Counted from the stretch's first letter, positions 1 to 8,005 are shown. The stretch: DNA of 21,646 bases from an uncultured Actinoplanes sp. (GCA_934667465.1 CAKUMG010000012.1:1-21646); one strand, 5' to 3'. The notes: generated by a model from the letters alone, not told the origin. Numbers and translations: made by a program.

Positions 1-1
1 C

Positions 2-784
2 ACCGAGGCGTTGCGTCGGCACCCGGAGCGGGTGATCAACGTCGGGATCCGGGAGCAGCTGATGGTCGGGGTCGCCGGCGGGCTGGCGCTGACCGGCATG
101 CGGCCGTACGTGCATTCGTACGCGCCCTTCGTGGTCGACCGCGCGTACGAGCAGATCAAGCTCGACCTCGGCCACCAGGACGCCGGCGCCGTGCTGGTCA
201 GCGTCGGGGCGTCGTTCGACGCGTCCAGCTCGGGTTACACGCATCATTCGCCGCAGGACGTGGCGCTGCTGGACACGCTCGAGGGCTGGACCGTGCACGT
301 TCCGGGGCACCCGGACGAGGTGCCCGGGATGCTGCGGGCCGCGGCGCGGCATGACGGACGGGTCTACGTACGCCTGACGAGCGCGCAGAACGCCGCCCCC
401 GCCCCCGGCGCCGACCTTAAGGTCATCCGCCGGGGCTCGCCGGGCGCGGTGGTGCTGGCCGTGGGTCCGATGCTCGACGCGGCGGTCAACGCGACGCGCG
501 GGCTCGACGTGACAGTGGCCTACACGAACACGCCCCGGCCGCTCGACACCGCGGGGCTGCTCGCGCTGGCGCCGACCGAGATCGTCGTCGTGGAGCCCTA
601 CCTCGCGGGGACCTCGAGCCGCGTGATCGCCGAGGCGCTGGCCGGCGTCCCGCACCGCACGCTCCACCTCGGCGTGAGCAGGACGGAGCATCGCGGGTAC
701 GGGTCCCCGGCCGATCACGCGGCCTGGCACGGCCTGGACGCGACGACCCTCCGTACGTCGATCAGCCGCTTCCTGAATGTCTAG
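2..784 (+). CDS. Transketolase-family protein, C-terminal part (5' truncated)
   Basis: The frame is open from the window edge (first whole codon at base 2), so the real start lies upstream. The visible 260 residues correspond to the pyrimidine-binding and C-terminal domains of thiamine-diphosphate enzymes. The motif NVGIREQ carries the glutamate that activates the thiamine cofactor, followed by the GVAGGLAL helix and the segment from SYAPFVV to YEQIKLDLG. Such C-terminal halves occur either as a separate subunit of split transketolases or at the end of a full-length enzyme; the window cannot tell which. Substrate is not readable, and a DXS-like or other family member is possible. The stop TAG shares the palindrome CTAG (781-784) with the stop of the convergent gene. 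The family call is firm; the exact reaction is inference. Confidence 0.85.
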   Translation, partial: TEALRRHPERVINVGIREQLMVGVAGGLALTGMRPYVHSYAPFVVDRAYEQIKLDLGHQDAGAVLVSVGASFDASSSGYTHHSPQDVALLDTLEGWTVHVPGHPDEVPGMLRAAARHDGRVYVRLTSAQNAAPAPGADLKVIRRGSPGAVVLAVGPMLDAAVNATRGLDVTVAYTNTPRPLDTAGLLALAPTEIVVVEPYLAGTSSRVIAEALAGVPHRTLHLGVSRTEHRGYGSPADHAAWHGLDATTLRTSISRFLNV

Positions 785-1227
785 GCGGCCACCTGCAGAA
801 CCGGCCGGCGCTCCCGGAACACCTGCTGGAACAGCGCATCGAAGTGCCACACCCGGTCGGGCTCGGCGACGCGGAACCGGAAGCGCTCGCGGACCCCGTC
901 CACCGCCGTGGCGCCGACCTCGACGGCGGACCGGTGCGGGTCGGGGCTCCAGCTGACGTCGCTGAGGTGGCGCAGGTTCGCGTTGAGGTGCAGCCGGAGC
1001 CGGCGCAGCATCCGCGTCTCCTGCGTCACGACCAGCCGCCGCTGGGTCAGCAGCAGCAGGTAGTCGCCGCCGAACGGGCGGTCCGGGTCGGCGCAGCGGG
1101 TGACCAGCACGGTGGTGTCGTCCGGCTCCACGCAGCGCCGGAAGATCGGCAGGTGCCTGCTCACGGTGGGGAGGGCCACACCGGCTTCGGCGGCGGCGGG
1201 GAGGAACGTACGGGAGAACACGTCCAT
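781..1227 (-). CDS. Hypothetical protein with PH-like fold pattern
   Basis: 148 residues, ATG at 1227. I do not recognise a named family with certainty. From about residue 50 the chain has alternating beta-strand pattern (YLLLLTQRRLVVT, then a LHLNANLRHL stretch, then a DG.RERFRF strand) and a C-terminal helix beginning near WHFDALFQQ. This arrangement resembles bacterial PH-like domains. No signal peptide or membrane segment is seen, so it is probably cytoplasmic. It lies 57 bp downstream of the thiolase on the same strand and could be co-transcribed with it. No Shine-Dalgarno is visible before the start. The stop overlaps the stop of the convergent transketolase gene through CTAG. Confidence 0.7.
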   Translation of the reverse strand: MDVFSRTFLPAAAEAGVALPTVSRHLPIFRRCVEPDDTTVLVTRCADPDRPFGGDYLLLLTQRRLVVTQETRMLRRLRLHLNANLRHLSDVSWSPDPHRSAVEVGATAVDGVRERFRFRVAEPDRVWHFDALFQQVFRERRPVLQVAA

Positions 1228-1284
1228 GAAGCGTTTAACGGCGACCCCCGGGGGAGGGCGTGCCCTGTTCGGATGATTGTTGCC

Positions 1285-2415
1285 CTACAAGAGTTCGACG
1301 ATCGTCGCATTCGCCATGCCACCGCCCTCGCACATAGTCTGCAGCCCGTAGCGCACGCCGGTCTGTCGCATGTGGTGCAGCATCGTCGTCATGATCCGCG
1401 CGCCCGAGGCGCCGAGCGGATGCCCGAGAGCGATCGCCCCGCCGCGCGGGTTGAGCCGGGCCGGGTCGGCGCCCGTCTCCGCCAGCCACGCGAGCGGGAC
1501 CGGGGCGAAGGCCTCGTTGACCTCGTAGACCCCGATGTCGTCCAGGGTGAGCCCCGAGCGGGCCAGCGCCTTCGCCGTGGCCGGGATCGGCGCGGTCAGC
1601 ATGATCACCGGGTCGGCGGCGGCGACCACGGCGGTGTGCACCCGGGCGAGGGGTCGCAGGCCGTGCGCGGCCGCCCAGCCGGACGTGGTCACGGCCAGCG
1701 CCGCGGCGCCGTCGGAGATCTGCGACGCGGACCCCGCCGTCACCACGCCGTCGGCCCGGAACGGCGTCTTGAGACCGGCCAGCTTGGCGATCGTGGTGTC
1801 GCGCCTGATGCCCTCGTCGCGGGTCACCTCGCCGACCGGGGTGATCTCCGCGTCGAAGTCGCCCGCGTCCTGGGCCTTCGCGGCGGCGGCATGGCTCGCC
1901 AGCGCGTACCCGTCGAGGTCTTCGCGGGCGAGGCCCCAGCGCTCGGCGATCATCTCGGCGCCGACGCCCTGGTTGAAGGTGCCCGTGCCGTAACGCTCGA
2001 GGACGGCCTGCCCGTAGGGGTCGGCGCCCGCGGCGCTGGAACCCATCGACACCCGGCTCATCGACTCGACGCCACCCGCGACCACCAGGTCGGCCTGGCC
2101 GGAGATCACCGTGGCGGCGGCGAAGTGCAGCGCCTGCTGGCTCGAGCCGCACTGGCGGTCGACGGTCGTGCCCGGCACCGCCTCGGGCCAGCCCGCGGCC
2201 AGCACGGCGTTGCGGCCGGCATTCCACGACTGCTCGCCCACCTGCGAGACGCAGCCCCACACGACGTCCTCGACGTCCGCCGGGTCGAAGCCGGCGCGCC
2301 CGGCCAGCTCGCGCAGCACATGGGCGGACAGGTCGACCGGATGGATCCCGGACAGCCCGCCGTTGCGCCGGCCCACCGGGGTCCGGACCGCTCCGACGAT
2401 CACCGCATCTCGCAT
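1285..2415 (-). CDS. Thiolase (acetyl-CoA C-acetyl/acyltransferase)
   Basis: 376 residues from ATG 2415 (MRDAVIVGAVRTPVGRR, the usual thiolase beginning). An in-frame GTG at 2445 would add ten residues, but the family start favours 2415. Thiolases cleave or form 3-ketoacyl-CoA in fatty acid, polyhydroxyalkanoate or sterol side-chain metabolism. All catalytic elements are visible: nucleophilic Cys89 in DRQCGSSQQA, the VNEAFA motif, the histidine of GHPLGASG, and the second cysteine in CEGGGMANA at the C-terminus. Length is near the usual 390. There is no Shine-Dalgarno; a TACCTT box seven bases before the ATG suggests a leaderless transcript. It diverges from the PH-like membrane gene with only 38 bp between starts. 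Chain-length specificity cannot be read. Confidence 0.93.
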   Translation of the reverse strand: MRDAVIVGAVRTPVGRRNGGLSGIHPVDLSAHVLRELAGRAGFDPADVEDVVWGCVSQVGEQSWNAGRNAVLAAGWPEAVPGTTVDRQCGSSQQALHFAAATVISGQADLVVAGGVESMSRVSMGSSAAGADPYGQAVLERYGTGTFNQGVGAEMIAERWGLAREDLDGYALASHAAAAKAQDAGDFDAEITPVGEVTRDEGIRRDTTIAKLAGLKTPFRADGVVTAGSASQISDGAAALAVTTSGWAAAHGLRPLARVHTAVVAAADPVIMLTAPIPATAKALARSGLTLDDIGVYEVNEAFAPVPLAWLAETGADPARLNPRGGAIALGHPLGASGARIMTTMLHHMRQTGVRYGLQTMCEGGGMANATIVELL

Positions 2416-2453
2416 GTGTCCGAAGGTACGCCGGGGCTGCGACACTTTTCACC

Positions 2454-2879
2454 ATGTCGTCTCTGAGTTGGCGGGTGCGGCCCGTCCTGCCCGTGGCAAA
2501 GCTGGCGGGTGCCGCCGCCCTGGTCCTGCTGGCCGTCGCGTTCGCCTCGGGTGACCTGGTCCAGTGGGCGTTCGCGCTGGCCGGCGCCCTGGGGCTGACC
2601 GGGTGGGCGCTGCGTGACCTGCTACGACCGGTCCGCCTGGCCGCGGATCCCGCGGGGATCACCGTGGTCACCGGCTACCTGACCCGGCGGCAGCTGCCCT
2701 GGTCGACGATCGAGCGGGTGCGCGTCGACCGCCGCAACCGCCGCGGCATCCACAGCGAGCTGCTGGAGATCGACGCCGGCGAGACCCTGCTGCTGCTCAC
2801 CACCCACGAGCTCGGCGGCACCGACCCCGAGGAGGTGGCGGCCGCCCTGAACGAGCTGCGGGCGGTCAGCCGCCCGTGA
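2454..2879 (+). CDS. Small membrane protein with PH-like domain
   Basis: 141 residues, ATG at 2454. Two hydrophobic segments (about residues 15-33 and 38-56) form a hairpin anchor. They are followed by a C-terminal domain with strands LAADPAGITVVTGYLTRRQLPWSTIERVRVD and LLEIDAGETLLLLTT, the pattern of actinobacterial membrane PH domains (bPH/DUF2581-like). Function is unknown for the family. The gene diverges from the thiolase and converges on the rhomboid gene, overlapping its 3' end by 14 bp, so the two cannot share an intergenic terminator. The start codon sits directly at the divergent promoter region, with no Shine-Dalgarno. Confidence 0.75.
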   Translation: MSSLSWRVRPVLPVAKLAGAAALVLLAVAFASGDLVQWAFALAGALGLTGWALRDLLRPVRLAADPAGITVVTGYLTRRQLPWSTIERVRVDRRNRRGIHSELLEIDAGETLLLLTTHELGGTDPEEVAAALNELRAVSRP

Positions 2880-3777
2880 GCGACAGCGTCCGGGCGACGG
2901 CGATGATCAGCAGCACCAGCACGATCGCCCCGAGGCCGAGCCCCTGGACGAGGTTGCGGCGTTCCCTCGGCGCATAGGCGAGCGCCACCGCGGCGAAGAA
3001 GCCCGCGACCAGCCCGCCGATGTGGCCGGGCACCGAGATGTTGCTGATCGTGAACGTGAAGATCAGGTTGATCACGATGATCGGCAGGATCGGCGCGACG
3101 CTCAGCTTGAGCCGCCGCAGCAGCACCAGCATCGCCGCCATCAGGCCGAACACCGCGGTCGAGGCGCCGGCGGAGGCCTCGTTGGGGCCGGTGAAGAAGT
3201 ATGCCGCCACATTGCCGCCGAGCCCGGCCACGAGATAGAGCGCGACGAAGCGCAGGGAGCCGAGCGCGCGTTCCAGCTCACGGCCGAGGATCCACAGCGC
3301 ATACATATTGAGCAGCAGGTGGATGACGCCGTAGTGCAGGAACATCGCGGTGAAGAGGCGGTACCACTCGCCGTTGCCCGCGATGCCCGTCGCGCCCCAG
3401 ATGCTCTCGCTGATCACCGCGCCCCACTGGGTGAGCGGCGTGCTGCCGCCGAGCAGGCCGCCCATGCCGCCGCCCGCGATCGCGCTGCCGCTCCCGGCGG
3501 ACAGGACCGACAGGATCATGACCACGACGTTGATGCCGATGAGGGCCTTGGTGGCCGTGCCGGCGCCCTCGCGGCCGGTCACCTTGCCGCCGAACGCGGT
3601 GCGGGCCGAGCGCTGGGTCCGCCGCCCCTCGGCGACGCACTCCGGGCACTGGTGGCCGACCGAGGCTTCGTTCATGCAGTCCGGGCAGATGTACCGCTCG
3701 CAGCGGGCGCACCGGACGTAGGTCTCCTTGCCCGGGTGCCGATAGCAGACGGGTGCCGTGACCGGAGACTCACTCAT
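2866..3777 (-). CDS. Rhomboid family intramembrane serine protease with N-terminal zinc finger
   Basis: 303 residues from ATG 3777. A start 45 bases further upstream is open but would begin inside a terminator hairpin. Residues 11-47 hold a B-box-like zinc-binding cluster (C11, H14, C23, C26, C31, C34, H42, C44, C47). From residue 77 the chain is a polytopic rhomboid core. Asn157 (HLLLNMYALW) is the likely oxyanion residue, Ser206 in GASTAVFG is the nucleophile and His252 in GHIGG is the base. Rhomboids cleave transmembrane helices of substrates within the membrane; the substrate here is unknown. A TACCTT box six bases before the ATG suggests a leaderless mRNA. Order rhomboid, cyclophilin, DUF5324-like is, from memory, conserved in streptomycetes. 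Confidence 0.93.
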   Translation of the reverse strand: MSESPVTAPVCYRHPGKETYVRCARCERYICPDCMNEASVGHQCPECVAEGRRTQRSARTAFGGKVTGREGAGTATKALIGINVVVMILSVLSAGSGSAIAGGGMGGLLGGSTPLTQWGAVISESIWGATGIAGNGEWYRLFTAMFLHYGVIHLLLNMYALWILGRELERALGSLRFVALYLVAGLGGNVAAYFFTGPNEASAGASTAVFGLMAAMLVLLRRLKLSVAPILPIIVINLIFTFTISNISVPGHIGGLVAGFFAAVALAYAPRERRNLVQGLGLGAIVLVLLIIAVARTLSLTGG

Positions 3778-3784
3778 GAAACAA

Positions 3785-3790
3785 AGGTAC
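3785..3790 (-). promoter_or_regulatory. Putative -10 box of the rhomboid gene
   Basis: On the minus strand TACCTT lies six bases before the ATG, matching the TANNNT form seen at other starts in the window. It lies between the cyclophilin terminator and the rhomboid start, implying separate transcription. No convincing -35 box was found. Confidence 0.35.
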
Positions 3791-3796
3791 AAGGGT

Positions 3797-3829
3797 GTGA
3801 CCCGTGGGCCAGGACGGCCCACGGGTCAC
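3797..3829 (-). terminator. Terminator hairpin downstream of the cyclophilin gene
   Basis: A perfect 14-bp inverted repeat (3797-3810 with 3816-3829) with a five-base loop starts ten bases beyond the cyclophilin stop. The minus-strand tail after the stem is only mildly T-rich, so it is a strong hairpin without a classical U-tract, which is common in actinobacteria. Confidence 0.75.
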
Positions 3830-3838
3830 GTGCCTGTG

Positions 3839-4363
3839 TCAGGCGCGCGAGATCTCGACGCGCTCGATGACGACGTCCTCGCGGGGACGGTCGCCGGGGC
3901 CGGTCGCCGTGGTGGCGATCGAGTCGACGACCTTCGCCGACTGCTCGTCCGCGACCTGACCGAAGATGGTGTGCTTCCGGTTCAGGTGCGGCGTCGGGGT
4001 GACGGTGATGAAGAACTGCGAGCCGTTCGTGCCCGGGCCGGCGTTCGCCATGGCGAGCAGGTACGGACGGTCGAACTGCAGCTCCGGGTGGAACTCGTCG
4101 GCGAACTGGAAGCCCGGGCCGCCGCGGCCGGTGCCGGTCGGGTCGCCCATCTGGACCATGAAGTTCGCGATGACCCGGTGCGAGATGGTGCCGTCGTAGT
4201 ACGGGCCGCTGCCCTTCTGGCCGGTCCGCGGGTCGACGTAGTCCTTGGTGCCCTCCGCGAGCTCCACGAAGTTGCGCACGGTCGCCGGCGCGTGGTCCGG
4301 GAAAAGCTGGAGCCGGATCGGACCGTGGTTGGTGTGCAGGGTGGCGTAAAGCGTCTCAGCCAC
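3839..4363 (-). CDS. ppiA: Peptidyl-prolyl cis-trans isomerase, cyclophilin type
   Basis: 174 residues, GTG start at 4363 preceded by a good Shine-Dalgarno (GAGGAG). The enzyme catalyses proline cis-trans isomerisation during protein folding. Family signatures are SHRVIANFMVQMGDP (active-site arginine), GPGTNGSQFFIT and PHLNRKHTIFGQV. The last has histidine where cyclosporin-sensitive eukaryotic enzymes carry tryptophan, as usual in bacteria. There is no signal peptide, so it is cytoplasmic, and the length is typical of single-domain bacterial cyclophilins. It is followed by its own hairpin terminator and diverges from the DUF5324-like gene. The symbol follows common actinobacterial naming and could equally be ppiB. 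Confidence 0.95.
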   Translation of the reverse strand: MAETLYATLHTNHGPIRLQLFPDHAPATVRNFVELAEGTKDYVDPRTGQKGSGPYYDGTISHRVIANFMVQMGDPTGTGRGGPGFQFADEFHPELQFDRPYLLAMANAGPGTNGSQFFITVTPTPHLNRKHTIFGQVADEQSAKVVDSIATTATGPGDRPREDVVIERVEISRA

Positions 4364-4442
4364 GGGTACTCCTCACATCGTCGCGGTCGCCGCCCACTCG
4401 GTGGCGGCCGGCGTAGGGACGGATTGTTGTCATTCGGATCCT

Positions 4443-4473
4443 CCCCCATGTGTCTGAACCGGCAACGTGGGGG
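4443..4473 (+). promoter_or_regulatory. Hairpin in the leader of the DUF5324-like gene
   Basis: Bases 4443-4451 and 4465-4473 can pair over nine positions with one G-U, leaving a 13-base loop. The structure ends 34 bases before the Shine-Dalgarno. It may be a leader structure or a weak terminator; no function is shown. Confidence 0.3.
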
Positions 4474-4521
4474 TACCTGAAGAGGCAGCATGGACTTGGG
4501 AAACCACAGGAGGTGGCACTG

Positions 4522-5199
4522 GTGTTCGCAACGATGCGACGGAAGAACCGCAACGCGAAGATGAAGAGCGAGCTCGGTCAGAGCGTTGATCACTTCAAGC
4601 GTGCGGCCTCACTCGCCGCGCAGGAGACCAGCGCGACCGTGGGTCCCCGCTTCGAGGCGGCGCGTGACCGCGTGCAGCCCGCGGCCACCAAGGCCAAGGG
4701 CGTCGCGACCAGCGGCTGGGGCAGCGCGGTAGCGACCCTCGGCCCGATCGTGGCCGCGGCGAGCGAGAACGCCAAGACCGTCGGCAACAAGTCGGTCAAG
4801 GTCAACAAGAAGGTCGTCAAGGCGAGCCGCAAGGACGCCAAGAAGATCGAGAAGCGGGCGCAGAAGATCGCTTCCCGCAACCGGAGCGGCCGCGGCAAGA
4901 AGCTGGTCGGCCTCGCGCTGGTCGGTGCCGCAGTCGGCGCGGCGGGCGCATACTTCCTGCGCAAGCGCCGTGACGACCAGTGGGACGAGTACAACCCCGC
5001 CGGCCCGGTGGACACCGCGGCCACCGTCGGGGCCGAGGACGCCGCGTTCGAGCCGGCCGACCTCGCGGGCCCCTCGGGCTTCGTGACGCCGCCGGGCGAG
5101 ACCGAGCCGGTCGTCCCGGTCGGTGACGGCGACCAGACCTCCTCGAAGCTGCACAGCCCCGAGGTCTCCCGCATGGCGAGCGGCCAGAACAAGAACTGA
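4522..5199 (+). CDS. Basic single-span membrane protein resembling DUF5324
   Basis: 225 residues from GTG 4522, chosen because a perfect AGGAGG (4508-4513) stands eight bases before it. Earlier in-frame starts lack such a site. The N-terminal two thirds are lysine/arginine-rich and helical (repeated KVNKKVVKASRKDAKKIEKR-type sequence). One membrane helix follows (about residues 127-145, LVGLALVGAAVGAAGAYFL, then RKRR), and the tail is acidic and proline-rich. This layout and its position beside cyclophilin and rhomboid resemble the streptomycete DUF5324 protein, an assignment from memory. Function is unknown. No enzymatic motif is visible. Confidence 0.75.
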   Translation: MFATMRRKNRNAKMKSELGQSVDHFKRAASLAAQETSATVGPRFEAARDRVQPAATKAKGVATSGWGSAVATLGPIVAAASENAKTVGNKSVKVNKKVVKASRKDAKKIEKRAQKIASRNRSGRGKKLVGLALVGAAVGAAGAYFLRKRRDDQWDEYNPAGPVDTAATVGAEDAAFEPADLAGPSGFVTPPGETEPVVPVGDGDQTSSKLHSPEVSRMASGQNKN

Positions 5200-5220
5200 A
5201 CCCCCGGGTAGCACACCCTT

Positions 5221-5256
5221 TGCGGGCAGGTCCCCCTCCACGGGGGCCTGCCCGCA
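5221..5256. terminator. Bidirectional terminator between convergent genes
   Basis: A 15-bp stem with a single G-U pair (5221-5235 with 5242-5256) and a six-base loop fills the gap between the DUF5324-like stop at 5199 and the eccB stop at 5264. The flanks are modestly T/A-rich on both sides. It probably serves both converging transcripts. Confidence 0.8.
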
Positions 5257-5263
5257 CGTGTCT

Positions 5264-6715
5264 CTACGGATTCTCGTCCCGCTCGTCCCTGGCGGCAGCG
5301 GTCTGCCGTGCCCGCTCCGGATCCAGCGACGGGCCCTCCGGCAGCAGGGCGGCGAGCTGACCGGGTACTACCTGGGGAGTGACGCCGCCGTAGCCGAGCC
5401 GGGTCAGCACCTCACGGTTCGCGAGCGGGAAGCGCCGGCCGGTATCTGTGACGATGCTCACCGTTCCGCTGCCCGCGGGCGCGGTCGGCGACGCCGTCGA
5501 CTCCACGACGGCACCCTTGCCGCGGGGCACGTCAACCCGGTCCGCCCGGACCTCACCGCTCGCTGTGGGGCCGCCGACGACCGCGACGCCGTCGGGCACT
5601 GCGGATCCGACGCGTACGGCTGTGCCGCCCCCGCCGTCATGCGTCAGGCACACGGTCTCGGGGCCGTTGACCAGCGCCGGGACGTCGCTCGGCAGGCCGG
5701 CGGCGGTGGCCTCGCCCACCAGGTCGGTCCGTGACCGCGGCAGATTGCCGTAAACCGCGATGCTGACCTCGCGTACGCCGGGATCGTCCGGTTCTGTCTG
5801 CAACAGCGCGCCTTGCACCGGGGTGAGATCCGCCACCCCGTCGTCCAGCACCACGCCCCAGCGGTCCGGGGTGCCGCCCTCCCCCCGGATGCGCAGCACC
5901 TGACCGATGTCGGCGCCCGTGATCGCCGCGCCGGTCTCCCCGGCGTCCGTGATCTCCGGCGCCTCCAGGTCGGGCCCGGCCGGCACGGCGTTGACCCAGG
6001 CCGCGGCCGTCTCGAGCGGCGCCTGGGCATAGCCGAACCGGGTGCGGATCTGCTGGAGCCGGTCCTCCGGGAGCAGGAAACGCTTGTCGTCATGGATCAG
6101 ATGGGTACGCCCGGCGGGATCGCCGACCAGCAGGCCCCGCAGCTCACCGGCGGGCGTGCCGGGCGCCGGCCGGGGCAGCAACGTGCCGCCGGCGGCCGGG
6201 CGCCCCAGCGAGAGCACGCTTTCCGGCTCGCCCTCCGCACCGGGACGCGAGCACACGGTCCACTGTGGCGGCAACAGCCCGCCCTTGGCCGCGGGCAGGG
6301 ACTCGGGCGCGTCCGGGATGCCGAGCGGCTCGCCCAGCGGCACCCGGGCCAGGCTCGCCGGCGACGCCTCCTTCAGCTTCGGCGCGGCCGCGTCGGCGAT
6401 CAGCAGCCCCGACACGAAGTTCAGCACCGGGTGCAGGCGCGCGTCGGCCTCGACATAGACGAACCGGGCGCCCGTGCCCTGCTCGAGGAAAACCACGCCG
6501 GGGTCGCGCGGGTCGACCGTGCTCGTGCCCTTGACCAGCGTGAAGACGGCCACGCCGCCGACCGCGAGCGCGGCCACGACCAGGCTGATCAGGACGGTCG
6601 TGCCGGCCCGGCGCAGAGGCGAGCGGTGCGGGTCGGGATCGTGGGTGACCAGCGCTGCCACGACCCGCTGCCGGGCGTACTGGTAGGAGTGCAGTTGGTC
6701 CTGCCGGGACGGCAT
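5264..6715 (-). CDS. eccB: Type VII secretion protein EccB
   Basis: 483 residues from ATG 6715 (MPSRQDQLHSYQYARQRVVA), the canonical EccB beginning. Longer in-frame starts run into the CorA gene. EccB is a membrane component of ESX/type VII secretion, with a short cytoplasmic N-terminus, one membrane helix (about residues 40-62, here TVLISLVVAALAVGGVAVFTL) and a large periplasmic repeat domain. The rest fits that domain, including paired cysteines in WTVCSRPG and ETVCLTHD that could form the known disulfide. No eccC, eccD, eccE, mycP or esx gene is in the window. The upstream corA ends 38 bp away on the same strand, yet the start looks leaderless with its own promoter. Confidence 0.93.
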   Translation of the reverse strand: MPSRQDQLHSYQYARQRVVAALVTHDPDPHRSPLRRAGTTVLISLVVAALAVGGVAVFTLVKGTSTVDPRDPGVVFLEQGTGARFVYVEADARLHPVLNFVSGLLIADAAAPKLKEASPASLARVPLGEPLGIPDAPESLPAAKGGLLPPQWTVCSRPGAEGEPESVLSLGRPAAGGTLLPRPAPGTPAGELRGLLVGDPAGRTHLIHDDKRFLLPEDRLQQIRTRFGYAQAPLETAAAWVNAVPAGPDLEAPEITDAGETGAAITGADIGQVLRIRGEGGTPDRWGVVLDDGVADLTPVQGALLQTEPDDPGVREVSIAVYGNLPRSRTDLVGEATAAGLPSDVPALVNGPETVCLTHDGGGGTAVRVGSAVPDGVAVVGGPTASGEVRADRVDVPRGKGAVVESTASPTAPAGSGTVSIVTDTGRRFPLANREVLTRLGYGGVTPQVVPGQLAALLPEGPSLDPERARQTAAARDERDENP

Positions 6716-6733
6716 GCGTTCAATGTAGAACGC
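6716..6733 (-). promoter_or_regulatory. Operator-like inverted repeat on the eccB -10 box
   Basis: The minus strand reads GCGTTCTACATTGAACGC immediately before the ATG. GCGTTC and GAACGC are perfect 6-bp inverted arms, and the TACATT spacer has the form of a -10 box placed six bases from the start codon. A repressor bound here would cover the promoter. Which protein binds, if any, is unknown. Confidence 0.4.
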
Positions 6734-6753
6734 GATGAGGCTCGATGGGGCGG

Positions 6754-7896
6754 TTACAGCCAGCCATTCCGTCGGAACGCTCGGTATAGGAAGAACGTGA
6801 AGGCGAGCATCACGGTGGCGACCACCGGATAGCCGTAGACCCACTTGGTCTCCGGCATGTACTCGAAGTTCATGCCGTAGACGCCGGCGATGGCCGTCCA
6901 CACGGTCGCGATGCCGGCCCACGCGGCGATCTTGCGCATGTCGTTGTTCTGGTCGACGGTGACCTGCGCGAGCCGGGCCTGCAGGATCGTGTTGAGCAGA
7001 TCGTCATAGGAGGAGACCTGCTCGACCGTACGGGTGAGGTGGTCCTGCACGTCCCGGAAGTAGCGCCGGATCTCCTTCGGCACCACGCGGTTCTGCGACG
7101 AGGTCACCGTGGCGAGCGGGCGCTGCAGCGGCACGACGGCCCGCCGGAACTCCACGATCTCGCGCTTCATCTGATAGATCGCCTGCACCGGGCTGCCCTT
7201 GTCGCGGGAGAACGCGGCCTCCTCGATCACGTCCAGGTCGGCCTCCACCTGGTCGGCGACGGACACGTACGCGTCCACGACCCGGTCCGTGACGGCATAG
7301 GCGACCGCCCACGGCCCCTGCGCCAGCAGATCGGTGCGCTGCTCGAGCTCGGCCCGGACCGGCGACAGCCGCGCGGCGTCGCCGTGCCGCACCGTGATCA
7401 CGAACCGGTCGCCCACGAACAGCATCATGTAGCCGGTCTCGACGATCTGCGACGTCTCGGTCAGCTCGCCGTGCGGCACGTACCGCGCGGTCCGCAGCAC
7501 CAGGAAGTGCACCGCGCCGAACTGCTCCAGCTTGGGCCGTTGCTCGCCCTTGACCGCGTCCTCGACGGCCAGCTCGTGCAGCCCGTACGTCTCCGCGATC
7601 GCCGTCATCTCCGCGAGCGACGGCTCGTGCAACCCGAGCCATACGAACGCGTCGTCGCGCCCGCACGCCTCGGCCAGCGCCTGGTCGGGGGTGAACTCGC
7701 CGGGCTCGCGGCGGCCCTCGACGTAGACGCCGCAGTCGACGACGGCGCTGCCCTTCCACTCCGGGCCGGCGCCGGCGGGGCGGCCGTCGGGGGTGCCGAG
7801 GATGCGGTTCATGGCCCGGACGGGGGCGGTCCACGCCCGCGACAGCGACCTGTTCACGCCCGTCGACCGGCTGCGCCGCACGCTGCTCTCGCTCAT
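6754..7896 (-). CDS. corA: CorA-family magnesium/cobalt transporter
   Basis: 380 residues from ATG 7896, preceded by GGAGG five bases away, which decides the start over a long in-frame extension. CorA forms a pentameric divalent-cation channel. The N-terminal 300 residues form the cytoplasmic regulatory domain and long stalk helix. The C-terminus has two membrane helices, with the selectivity signature YGMNF at about residues 340-344 followed by a loop and a final helix (VVATVMLAFTFFLYRAF). The positively charged C-terminal end (RAFRRNGWL) is typical. It is 38 bp upstream of eccB on the same strand, but no functional link is known. Magnesium versus cobalt preference cannot be read. Confidence 0.95.
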   Translation of the reverse strand: MSESSVRRSRSTGVNRSLSRAWTAPVRAMNRILGTPDGRPAGAGPEWKGSAVVDCGVYVEGRREPGEFTPDQALAEACGRDDAFVWLGLHEPSLAEMTAIAETYGLHELAVEDAVKGEQRPKLEQFGAVHFLVLRTARYVPHGELTETSQIVETGYMMLFVGDRFVITVRHGDAARLSPVRAELEQRTDLLAQGPWAVAYAVTDRVVDAYVSVADQVEADLDVIEEAAFSRDKGSPVQAIYQMKREIVEFRRAVVPLQRPLATVTSSQNRVVPKEIRRYFRDVQDHLTRTVEQVSSYDDLLNTILQARLAQVTVDQNNDMRKIAAWAGIATVWTAIAGVYGMNFEYMPETKWVYGYPVVATVMLAFTFFLYRAFRRNGWL

Positions 7897-8005
7897 GACT
7901 GCCTCCCCCAGGGGTGCTCGACCGCGCCGGCTCCTCCGCCGAACCCGCCCGAGATTACGCCCGCAAGGCTCCCCACCCCTTACCCCGCCCAGGTGTGCCC
8001 CGGCT

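Noticed and set aside
844..2466. 540-codon plus-strand frame
   Set aside because: Composition is that of an antisense shadow (Arg/Gly/Asp/Val-rich) over the PH-like gene and the well-supported thiolase.
3022..3870. 282-codon plus-strand frame opposite the rhomboid gene
   Set aside because: His/Arg/Asp-rich antisense composition, no motif, and it passes through the cyclophilin terminator.
4450..4521. Upstream start for the DUF5324-like protein
   Set aside because: The GTG at 4450 lies in the leader hairpin, while a perfect AGGAGG precedes GTG 4522.
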